A stretch of DNA of 13,582 nucleotides from an uncultured Dyadobacter sp. (GTDB lineage Bacteria > Bacteroidota > Bacteroidia > Cytophagales > Spirosomataceae): assembly GCA_946481035.1 (NCBI GenBank), contig CAMLNK010000019.1, positions 1-13,582 on the forward strand, written 5' to 3'. Below, piece by piece: positions 7,531 to 13,582 of the stretch; the stretch's first letter is position 1, and the number at the start of each line of letters is the position of its first letter. A program made the translations under genes and the position numbers. Under the pieces are notes generated by a model that saw only the letters and a list, made by a program, of their open reading frames with translations, had not been told where the DNA came from and made no database searches.

Positions 7531-7551
7531 TTTGTAGGAAAATCCTACAAG
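7531..7551 (-). promoter_or_regulatory. Palindromic operator-like site B with promoter
   Basis: TTTGTAGGA (7531-7539), spacer AAA, and TCCTACAAG (7543-7551) form a 9-3-9 palindrome with one outer mismatch, nearly identical to site A. It sits between the HIRAN gene stop (7574) and the small gene starting at 7514. On the minus strand CTTG in the palindrome is followed 22 bases later by TATATTTG (7518-7525), a perfect -7 box TAnnTTTG, only 3 bases before the ATG. This places the palindrome across the -33 element and spacer, as expected for repression, and implies a very short or absent mRNA leader. Confidence 0.5.
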
Positions 7552-7573
7552 ATTGCTAAGGTTCTAAACCGTT

Positions 7574-8221
7574 TTAGTCTTTGAAATGAATCGATACAAA
7601 TATCTGTTTGATACTTCCGTTTTGATCAACTCCTTTAACCTTTATTTCCGGCTTTTTGCCATGTAGGAACACTAGATTATGAATTTTCTTCACATAGCCG
7701 ACCTTCGTGCCATCCTTATAAATGGCTATTGCATGTGCATCAAATTCGTTATTCGGTTCACTTTGGAAAGTCAGTATGTCATCCTTCTGAACCGTTCCGC
7801 GAGGTAGCTGCAAATGAGAAATACCCGCAAGATCACTTACAAAGCGTAAGCCCTTTTGAGGGTAATAAACCGCAAGGAACTCGAAGTTGTCGGTCGGGGA
7901 TTTTCCTTGTGTAAGTGCGAGTAAGTCAAAGGTGTCTGAGGTTTCCAATGCTTCCCAAAAAGACAGGAATTCGTTTCGGTCTGGGCGGTCTTTGGAGATA
8001 AACCTCTGCATTAGCAGCTGCTCAACCTGGTCAGGAGATAATTTAGGGGCGTTCTTGAAGCCAAAGAAATGGTCTAGTCCTCGTTTCTGAGCACTCTCAA
8101 ACCCCTCATCGCAATATTCAAAAGTTACCCCTTCAGATTTATTTCGCTTGATTTTGGCGATAATAAATCTCCGTGATCCCTGTGCCTCCTTCCAGGCGAT
8201 AAATATTTTTCTAACTAGCAC
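7574..8221 (-). CDS. HipS-like plus HIRAN domain protein (putative antitoxin of HipA-like kinase)
   Basis: 215 residues. The N-terminal part (about 1-115) resembles the HipS/HipA N-subdomain family: a beta strand with SRRFIIAKIKR, an FEYC strand, then LMQRFISKDRPDRNEFLSFW, the region that in relatives reads like 'FANRLLSKSRPDYxxFLEWL'. The C-terminal part (about 118-210) is a HIRAN domain, seen in DILTFQSEPNNEFDAHAIAIY and KVGYVKK; in eukaryotic HLTF/Rad5 this domain binds DNA ends. The GTG start overlaps the kinase gene's last 11 bases, so the two are translationally coupled and stoichiometric. By analogy with HipBST, where HipS neutralises the HipT kinase, I infer this protein restrains the kinase, with HIRAN possibly adding DNA binding for autoregulation or damage sensing. 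No Xre/HipB-type DNA-binding domain is present. Confidence 0.75.
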   Translation of the reverse strand: MLVRKIFIAWKEAQGSRRFIIAKIKRNKSEGVTFEYCDEGFESAQKRGLDHFFGFKNAPKLSPDQVEQLLMQRFISKDRPDRNEFLSFWEALETSDTFDLLALTQGKSPTDNFEFLAVYYPQKGLRFVSDLAGISHLQLPRGTVQKDDILTFQSEPNNEFDAHAIAIYKDGTKVGYVKKIHNLVFLHGKKPEIKVKGVDQNGSIKQIFVSIHFKD

Positions 8222-9227
8222 TCAGACAGTGTTTTAGGCGATCTGATCGGGCGATCAGTAGCGCTTGGATTAATGATTTTCTTGACAAACTTAAGTACGT
8301 TTCCTTTACGTTCCCAACAACGGAGTTATCAATCTCGTTTACAATTCTTCTCAAAGTCTCTGTTGTCAAGTTCGCAAACATCGATTTCGCCGCATCCTGG
8401 ACTATGTCGCGCTCAATGTCCAAAATGTTGCGAACAAGTTCAAAACAATTGATCTTCTTCTCGTTCCAACGTATTTCGTGCTTGCTTCGATCCAAATAAG
8501 ACCCGATTTGTTTTTGATCGGCTAGAAGCTCTTCGACTCGGGCTTCCGATAACTCCCTAGCAAGGCAGGACCCGGAGTCATATATAGGAGAAAAGCTGAC
8601 TTTTCGGATAAATTTAGCTTCGGTCCTCTCATCCATATCGTTCTCAATCGCCTTTTTCATGAATGAAGGCAAAATTAGGTCCCATTTCTTTCGAGGCGCT
8701 GGTGTGGGAACCTTTCGTATTCCTGGTTCCCTGTATAATGTTACCAGGAATGCCCAGTTTTCGGTGTGCCTGTCAGTGTTGCCGATCAAAGCGTCGAAAA
8801 GAATCATTTTGATAAAATCCTCCTTCATACCCCTGAACTCCTCAGTCTGGTCACAAAGCGTCATAATTTGTTGAAATGAGTGGACTGGTTTATGCGACAC
8901 CTCAAATCCCGGAAGGTAATCCCTCAGTATGTCTATTCCATGGTATAACTGGAAAAAGGCACTTGGCACCATGGATTTTGACAAGCAACCGAGTGTGCCC
9001 TGATAGATAGCGACATCATATTGCAGTGTGTTAAGACCCGCGGCCCGGCCTATCTCACTTGCAATAACCTCCGACCAAAATTCAGGCGGATATTTGGCGG
9101 AGGATTGTTTGAAGAAATATTCATCAACGCCTTGTGGGTCGGAGAATATCTTTTGAGGTCTGGAGCCTTTTTGAGGCGAACTCCACTCATTGTTTGTCCA
9201 AGTGGAAATGTCGATAAATCTAGGCAA
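8211..9227 (-). CDS. HipA-like Ser/Thr protein kinase (putative toxin)
   Basis: 338 residues from the TTG at 9227. The family would phosphorylate a protein target; E. coli HipA modifies glutamyl-tRNA synthetase, but the target here is unknown. Seen are GSRPQ in the likely glycine-rich loop, YFFK with the ATP-binding Lys (about 40), WSEVIASEIGRAAGL, the catalytic loop FDALIGNTDRHTEN (about 144-157, with catalytic Asp152 and Asn157), and YDSG (about 216-219), the DFG-like metal motif with Asp217. All key residues are intact. The HipA N-subdomain is absent and is supplied by the adjacent HIRAN-domain protein. An ATG at 9368 would add 47 residues, but these show no family resemblance and would contain a promoter-like sequence. 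The TTG gives MPRFIDISTW, a typical beginning for such kinases. Confidence 0.8.
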   Translation of the reverse strand: MPRFIDISTWTNNEWSSPQKGSRPQKIFSDPQGVDEYFFKQSSAKYPPEFWSEVIASEIGRAAGLNTLQYDVAIYQGTLGCLSKSMVPSAFFQLYHGIDILRDYLPGFEVSHKPVHSFQQIMTLCDQTEEFRGMKEDFIKMILFDALIGNTDRHTENWAFLVTLYREPGIRKVPTPAPRKKWDLILPSFMKKAIENDMDERTEAKFIRKVSFSPIYDSGSCLARELSEARVEELLADQKQIGSYLDRSKHEIRWNEKKINCFELVRNILDIERDIVQDAAKSMFANLTTETLRRIVNEIDNSVVGNVKETYLSLSRKSLIQALLIARSDRLKHCLSAS

Positions 9228-9265
9228 AATCGATGTAGTGTTAGGAAGAGGGACAAGACTTTTAG

Positions 9266-9294
9266 CAAAAATATCAGAAAAACTTCGACTGAAA
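9266..9294 (-). promoter_or_regulatory. Candidate promoter of the kinase/HIRAN operon
   Basis: On the minus strand TATTTTTG (9273-9266) matches the Bacteroidota -7 consensus TAnnTTTG exactly. TTTC (9294-9291), 17 bases upstream, could serve as an imperfect -33 element. Transcription would start near 9260, giving a leader of about 30 bases to the TTG start at 9227. This supports the shorter kinase start over the ATG at 9368. No palindrome like sites A and B is seen here. The 9228-9377 stretch otherwise holds no recognisable gene or strong terminator. Confidence 0.35.
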
Positions 9295-9377
9295 TAAGCG
9301 CTAAAGCTCCCTTTTACCTGAGTGCAATTACCAGTGATCAGGCGGAAAATTTGTAATAGTCGAAACATTTGGAGGCT

Positions 9378-11381
9378 TCATCCCGCCACCACCTGTTTCA
9401 CCGCCGAGCGGACTTTTAAATGCCTGCCGATCACCCGGATCAGTTCCTCGGCCTTAAACGGTTTCGTGACAAACCCACTAAAATTGCAAGCCACTATTTC
9501 GGGCGTTTGTTCAGCAAAAGTATCAGCGGTGAGCGCGATCACGGGCACATTCCGGTGCCTTGGGTAGGTGCTTCGTATCTTTTTCATGGCGGTTACCCCA
9601 TCCATGACAGGCATTTGAATATCCATTAAAATCAGGTCGAAGTCGCTGGTTTCGAGGGCGTTCAGTACTTCCTTTCCGTTGTTGCAGATCACAAACTCCG
9701 CTTCCCATTTGTTGAGCAAATGTTTGAGCAGGATCTGGTTGGCGAGAATGTCTTCGGCCGCCAGAATGCGATAGCCTTTGAGGGATAACGTTGGGGCTGC
9801 GTCGGTCTTCTCTTCTTCATAGGAAGTGCTTCCCTTGCCAAAATTGAGTATCACGGTGAAGGTGCTGCCCTCGCCGAGCTTGCTGTTTGCGGAAATAGAG
9901 CCGTTCATGAGCTCGGTAATCTTCCGGGTAATGCTCAAACCGAGCCCGGTACCGCCAAAATTGCGCACGGCATTGTTGTTGTGGGCTTGTGAAAAACTGT
10001 CGAAAATGACGCTCAGTTTGTCTTCCGAAATGCCTATCCCTGAATCGGATACGGTTATTTTGAGGTCGATGTTGTCGCCGTGGTCTTGGTCGGGAAGCAC
10101 GGCCACTTTTACAAAACCGCCTTCTTCAGTGAATTTGATGGCGTTGCCGATCAGGTTCACCATGATCTGGTTGAGCCGGTAAGGGTCGCCCATCACGATT
10201 TGCGGAACCTCGCGGCCGCATTGGAAAGTGAAGTCGATCGACTTTTCCAGAGCCCGGATTTCAAAAGTTTTCATCAGATAGCCCAGCTTCTCACGCAGGT
10301 CGAATTCGAAATTTTCCAGCCCGAATTTTCCGGCTTCAATTTTCGAAAAGTCGAGAATGTCATTCAGGATAACCAGCAGATTATCAGCTGAGTATTTGAT
10401 CGTATTCAAATGCTGCTGTTCTTCGCCGGTAAAGCCACTCGACAGCAGCAAGTCCGTAAACCCTATGATCGCATTCATCGGCGTGCGGATCTCGTGGCTC
10501 ATCGTCGAGAGGAAATCCGACTTGATGCGCGTCGCTTCTTCGGCGTCTTTTTTGGCCTGGATCAGCTCCCGCTCGGCTATTTTGCGTGCAGTAATGTCAA
10601 TGGCCGTACCCAGTACTTCCTGCACGCGCCCTCTCGCATTCCTTTTAAACGGCACTTCACGCGTGATGATCCATATTTCGGAGCCGTCCCGGTGTTTCAG
10701 CCTGAATTCTTTCTCGACTACCTCGGCGTCCTTTACCCGGTACCGCATATGATTGTAATGTTCCCGGAAAGTGCGCTGGTCCTGCTCATTAATGATCCGG
10801 GCAAGGCCTTTGCGCGTGTCGGTTTCCACTTCGCATTCCGAGTAGCCCAATATCTTCCATATCTGTTTGTTATGGAAAATATTGGTCCATTTCTCGATAT
10901 CGATTACATAGATGATATTAGGGGAAAGTAATGCTACTTTATTGATAAATTCCTCTTTTTCAGCCAGTTCATGCTCGGCGACTTCGCGGCCTTTCTCCAT
11001 TTCGAGCATCTGGCTCATCGTATGGAAAGCCTTCGTGAGTTTTTCCGCAGTAACCTCCGATTTTGGGAAATAGTCCAGCGCACCGGCTTTCATCATTTCC
11101 ACGGCAATGCGTTCGTCGCCATGAGAAGTCAGCACGATCACAGGGAGGTGCGGCGCGCGCTTTTTTACGGCTTTAAGCAATTCCAGTCCGTTCGTTTTAG
11201 GTAGTTGATAATCGAGGAAAATACAGCCGGGCGTCCAGATATTGAGCATTTGAAGGGCCTCTTCGGCATATTTGCATACTCTGATCTCCCCTATTTCCAC
11301 CTGAGCCCTGCTGATCGCACGGCTCAGTTTCATAGCGTCGATATCGTCGTCTTCAACAAGCAGGATGGAAAGAGCGGGCAT
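9378..11381 (-). CDS. Hybrid sensor histidine kinase, REC-PAS-HisKA-HATPase-REC
   Basis: 667 residues from ATG 11381, which begins MPALSILLVEDD, the normal first strand of a receiver domain. An alternative ATG at 11438 would overlap the upstream gene. The N-terminal REC (about 4-122) has Asp57 as phosphoacceptor, Thr85 and Lys107. A helical linker leads to a PAS/PAC domain (about 145-267), then HisKA with His296 in SHEIRTPMNAIIG. The HATPase domain has N-box NLIGNAIKF (409-417), G1 DSGIGI and G2 GGTGLGLS. The C-terminal REC (about 537-655) has Asp587 in MDIQMPVMDG, Thr618 and Lys640. There are no membrane segments, so it is cytoplasmic. Receivers at both ends allow control by another kinase at the N-terminus and onward relay from the C-terminus. 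No Hpt domain is encoded in the window. It is last in the signalling operon, 29 bases after the single-domain regulator. Confidence 0.93.
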   Translation of the reverse strand: MPALSILLVEDDDIDAMKLSRAISRAQVEIGEIRVCKYAEEALQMLNIWTPGCIFLDYQLPKTNGLELLKAVKKRAPHLPVIVLTSHGDERIAVEMMKAGALDYFPKSEVTAEKLTKAFHTMSQMLEMEKGREVAEHELAEKEEFINKVALLSPNIIYVIDIEKWTNIFHNKQIWKILGYSECEVETDTRKGLARIINEQDQRTFREHYNHMRYRVKDAEVVEKEFRLKHRDGSEIWIITREVPFKRNARGRVQEVLGTAIDITARKIAERELIQAKKDAEEATRIKSDFLSTMSHEIRTPMNAIIGFTDLLLSSGFTGEEQQHLNTIKYSADNLLVILNDILDFSKIEAGKFGLENFEFDLREKLGYLMKTFEIRALEKSIDFTFQCGREVPQIVMGDPYRLNQIMVNLIGNAIKFTEEGGFVKVAVLPDQDHGDNIDLKITVSDSGIGISEDKLSVIFDSFSQAHNNNAVRNFGGTGLGLSITRKITELMNGSISANSKLGEGSTFTVILNFGKGSTSYEEEKTDAAPTLSLKGYRILAAEDILANQILLKHLLNKWEAEFVICNNGKEVLNALETSDFDLILMDIQMPVMDGVTAMKKIRSTYPRHRNVPVIALTADTFAEQTPEIVACNFSGFVTKPFKAEELIRVIGRHLKVRSAVKQVVAG

Positions 11382-11410
11382 AACAGGGGGCTTAGGATGG
11401 AGGATGGTTG

Positions 11411-11842
11411 CTATTGAGGATATTCGCAAAGCGTCCAATAGCTGTTCAGGGTGGATACTGCTGCAATAAACCGGTCCATGGACAGCGGTTTGAGGATATA
11501 TCCGGCTACATTCAGGTTAAACGCATCGATCTTGTCGCTGTCTTCGTTGGAAGTGGTCATCACGAAAACCGACAGTGAACTGAGCGACGGATCCTGCCTG
11601 ATCTCTTTAAGGAATTCGATACCGCCCATTTTGGGCATATTCAGGTCCAGCAATATGATTTTAGGCTTAGGAAATTCCGAAGTTTCGGAACGCAACAGCG
11701 CCAATGCCTCTATGCCGTTGGATGCGACAACGAGTTGGTTGGAAATGTTGTTCTTCTTGAATGCCCGTTTGACATTCATCACATCAACTTCGTCATCTTC
11801 TACGAGGAGTATGGTCATCGGGACAGGGTTGGAAAAGGACAT
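11411..11842 (-). CDS. Single-domain response regulator (Rcp1/CheY-like)
   Basis: 143 residues, one receiver domain and no output domain. The acidic pair is in VEDDEVD (14-20), the phosphoacceptor Asp66 is in LLDLNMP, the conserved hydroxyl is in MTTSNED (Thr96/97) and Lys118 is in LKP. The long alpha2-beta3 loop (LRSETSEFPKP) and the NLNVAGYILKPLSMDRF end are typical of Rcp1-type regulators partnered with Cph1-like kinases. Its likely phosphodonor is the histidine kinase encoded immediately upstream (31 bases). It could pass phosphate back to the downstream hybrid kinase or act by protein contact. An internal ATG at residue 9 is an alternative start. Confidence 0.92.
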   Translation of the reverse strand: MSFSNPVPMTILLVEDDEVDVMNVKRAFKKNNISNQLVVASNGIEALALLRSETSEFPKPKIILLDLNMPKMGGIEFLKEIRQDPSLSSLSVFVMTTSNEDSDKIDAFNLNVAGYILKPLSMDRFIAAVSTLNSYWTLCEYPQ

Positions 11843-11873
11843 TTTGTAAAATTTGAATAGTAGTTAAAATGGG

Positions 11874-13214
11874 TTATTTGACATGTTCAATGTCTTTTGC
11901 TTCGTTTTTCGGCCAGGTAAAAAGGAATGTGGTTCCTTCGCCCATGACCGTTTCAATCCGGATCTTGCTGTGTTTTTCATCGAGAATTTTCTTCACAATC
12001 GCCAGGCCTACGCCGGTGCTTTCCACTTCGTCGCGGGCTTGCAATGTTTGGAAAATCACGAATATCCGCTCGTGGAACTCTGGGCTGATGCCGGGGCCAT
12101 TGTCGCCTACATAAAATTCGAACTGATTGCCCAGGTCTTTCCAGCCGACAGTGATATTAATCTCCGGCTTGTCGTTGTACTTGATGCCGTTTGAAATCAG
12201 GTTTTGCAGGATTTGGGTCAATGCGATTCGCTCCGCCTCGATCTCCGTATCAGCATCCCCCTCAATGTGGAATGCAAGTGGTTTTTTAGTACTGAACGAT
12301 TCGCAGAGTTCATCCACGAGGCTGTTAATCAGGAACTTTTCCTTTACGGTTTTGATCCGCCCGGCGCGCGAATAGGACAAAATACCGTTGATCAGGTTCT
12401 CCATCCGGTGCACCCGCCCGCGCAGGAGCCTGAACTGGTCCTTGGTTTCGCCTTCGAGCATGTGGGCGATATCCTCTTCGATCCATTCCGAAAGATTATT
12501 GATCGCCCGCAGCGGCGCTTTGAGATCATGGCTTACGACATAGGCAAACTGGTCGAGCTCTGCATTAATGCGTTCCAGATCGCGGGTATAAGATTTCAAC
12601 TTCGTTTCGGCGGTCACGCGGGCGGTAACGTCCGAGAGCGTGCCTGTGTAGCCAATGTGCCGGCCGTCGGTATGATAGGGACTCAACGAAACGCCGAGCC
12701 ATTTTTCCAGCCCGTCGGCAGTGAATATACGCACGGTTTCTTCCCTGGTCTGGGTTTCATTTTTTAGTATTTCAACCAATTTTTCGCGGGATTCGAGCGG
12801 GGCCAGGAAGCCGGCAAAGCTCTGGCCCAGGCTGGCGGCTACCGCATACCCCGTAATGCTCTCCCAGGCCCGGTTGAGATAGGTAAGGTTGCCGTCGCAA
12901 TCAAGCTGTACCAGCACTTCCGAAATGCTGCCTACCACTTCTTCGAGCCGTTTGCTGGTGAGGGCGGCTTCTTCCGTTTTTTCCTGCGCAATGCGGCTCA
13001 GCTCGCGGTTGGCTTTGAAAAGCTCGCCGGAGCTTTGTTCCAATATCAGTTCCATCCGCGTCAGGTCGTCCTGATATTCGGTATAGGCTTGATTGACAGC
13101 CAATAAAAAATCCTGAATATCCGGATGCTCGGCAAGTTCAGGGGGGAGCGACTTCCTGATCTGCCGTTTCAGGAGCCGGTGATAAGTGGTTTCGGTCAGT
13201 TCAAGGGTTTGCAT
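11874..13214 (-). CDS. PAS-domain sensor histidine kinase, Cph1-like HisKA class
   Basis: 446 residues. The N-terminal helical, coiled-coil-prone region (about 1-92) precedes a PAS/PAC domain (about 93-200), a dimerisation helix with His229 in YVVSHDLKAPLRAINN, the form typical of Cph1/bacteriophytochrome-type kinases, and an HATPase domain with N-box LQNLISNGIKY (336-346), G1 DNGPGI (371-376) and G2 TGVGLAI (400-406). There is no GAF/PHY chromophore module and no membrane segment. The gene starts 3 bases after the FIST gene stop, so the FIST protein is the likely sensory partner. The N-terminal helical region may be the docking site. The cognate regulator is probably the Rcp1-like protein downstream. 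Confidence 0.93.
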   Translation of the reverse strand: MQTLELTETTYHRLLKRQIRKSLPPELAEHPDIQDFLLAVNQAYTEYQDDLTRMELILEQSSGELFKANRELSRIAQEKTEEAALTSKRLEEVVGSISEVLVQLDCDGNLTYLNRAWESITGYAVAASLGQSFAGFLAPLESREKLVEILKNETQTREETVRIFTADGLEKWLGVSLSPYHTDGRHIGYTGTLSDVTARVTAETKLKSYTRDLERINAELDQFAYVVSHDLKAPLRAINNLSEWIEEDIAHMLEGETKDQFRLLRGRVHRMENLINGILSYSRAGRIKTVKEKFLINSLVDELCESFSTKKPLAFHIEGDADTEIEAERIALTQILQNLISNGIKYNDKPEINITVGWKDLGNQFEFYVGDNGPGISPEFHERIFVIFQTLQARDEVESTGVGLAIVKKILDEKHSKIRIETVMGEGTTFLFTWPKNEAKDIEHVK

Positions 13215-13217
13215 CGG

Positions 13218-13582
13218 TTACTCGCGGAAAGTGGTAATGGTCATGGTTTGGTTATGCAACTCGCACAACGAATCGCGGTTGAATGGCGCGAGCTCCCCGT
13301 AGGAGTAGAAGCCGGTCATAATAGGGCCGTCCAGCACTTCTGAAACGGATTCCACCTCTTCTTCCACCATCTGCTTCAATACCAGCTTACGTCCGACGCA
13401 GCTTACCAAAATAGCAAATTCAGCATTGTTATCGATGCCGCGTGCGGCTTCCATGGCTGCCTCTTCGGCCCCGTTGATCAACCGGTCGTTATTGGCTTTC
13501 ATTAGCCTCACAAACGAGCCTTCGGGAATATCACCCGCGAAGGTCAGGCTCTTTTCAGCCTCGTTGATACCCAGGATCGTAC
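13218..13582 (-). CDS. FIST-domain signal transduction protein, C-terminal part (5' end outside the window)
   Basis: The frame is open to the right edge: 120 codons are visible, beginning ...TILGINEAEKSLTFAGDIPEG and ending at the TAA at 13218-13220. The segment matches the FIST_C domain: GDIPEGSFVRLM, a helix with INGAEEAA, FAILVSCVGRK, and the hallmark GFYSYGELAP...CELHNQTMTITTF near the C-terminus. FIST proteins are predicted cytosolic small-ligand (amino-acid-like) sensors commonly encoded beside histidine kinases. The 3-base gap to the kinase gene indicates co-translation. The N-terminal FIST domain and the true start lie beyond the window, and the ATG at 13511 is internal. Confidence 0.88.
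   Translation of the reverse strand, partial: TILGINEAEKSLTFAGDIPEGSFVRLMKANNDRLINGAEEAAMEAARGIDNNAEFAILVSCVGRKLVLKQMVEEEVESVSEVLDGPIMTGFYSYGELAPFNRDSLCELHNQTMTITTFRE

Noticed and set aside
7267..7551. Palindromes A and B as terminal repeats of a small mobile element
   Set aside because: No target-site duplication is apparent, each site is itself a symmetric palindrome, and the placement relative to start codons and promoter boxes fits operators better.
8211..9368. Complete HipBA or tripartite HipBST module
   Set aside because: No gene with a helix-turn-helix Xre/HipB domain lies next to the kinase on either side; the neighbours are the signalling operon and two small proteins without a recognisable HTH.
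10410..10931. Plus-strand open frame of 173 codons inside the hybrid kinase
   Set aside because: It is antisense to the PAS/HisKA region whose motifs are intact, and no domain is recognisable in it.
11874..13214. Bacteriophytochrome identity for the PAS kinase
   Set aside because: The HisKA region is of the Cph1-like class, but there is no GAF/PHY chromophore domain and no room for one in 446 residues.

Overview
The window looks like chromosome of a Bacteroidota bacterium, most likely a Cytophagales member of the Dyadobacter/Spirosoma kind. The evidence is the four-gene 'ligase-associated' DNA repair cassette in the arrangement known from that phylum, Bacteroidota-type -7 promoter boxes (TAnnTTTG), weak Shine-Dalgarno sequences, and the style of the FIST / Cph1-like kinase / Rcp1-like regulator signalling genes. 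The genus is an inference from memory of protein style, not from a search.

Region 1 (1-6976, plus strand) is the repair cassette. It encodes the C-terminal part of the ligase-associated exonuclease (metallo-beta-lactamase fold), an ATP-dependent DNA ligase (ATGA overlap with the exonuclease gene), an Lhr-like DEXH helicase and the metallophosphoesterase PdeM (11-base overlap with the helicase gene). The cassette is interrupted between ligase and helicase by about 1.5 kb that does not belong to it. That stretch holds a free-standing AAA/DUF4143 ATPase gene (2457-3635), whose start codon directly abuts a 14-bp inverted repeat, followed by what looks like the wreck of a small DUF5615 (PIN-like) toxin gene (about 3704-3819).

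Region 2 (6977-9377, minus strand) is an accessory, visibly more A+T-rich block. A HipA-like Ser/Thr kinase gene overlaps by 11 bases a downstream gene for a HipS-like plus HIRAN-domain protein. This is a bicistronic, kinase-first, probable toxin-antitoxin operon with no HipB-type repressor. Downstream on the same strand are two small unrecognised genes. Each is preceded by a near-identical 9-3-9 palindrome placed over the expected -33 promoter element, which suggests one regulator for both.

Region 3 (9378-13582, minus strand) is a tightly packed signalling operon read right to left: a FIST-domain sensor (truncated by the window edge), a PAS histidine kinase of the Cph1-like HisKA type, a single-domain Rcp1-like response regulator, and a REC-PAS-HisKA-HATPase-REC hybrid kinase. 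FIST plausibly supplies the ligand-sensing input, and the two kinases and three receiver domains form the transmission circuit.

The strongest candidates for something poorly described are the kinase/HipS-HIRAN pair and the twin-palindrome small-gene block beside it. The bicistronic kinase/HipS-HIRAN class has, to my recollection, been predicted by phylogeny but little studied. No stretch longer than about 300 bases lacks a gene. No tRNA, rRNA, CRISPR array, transposase or integrase was seen.
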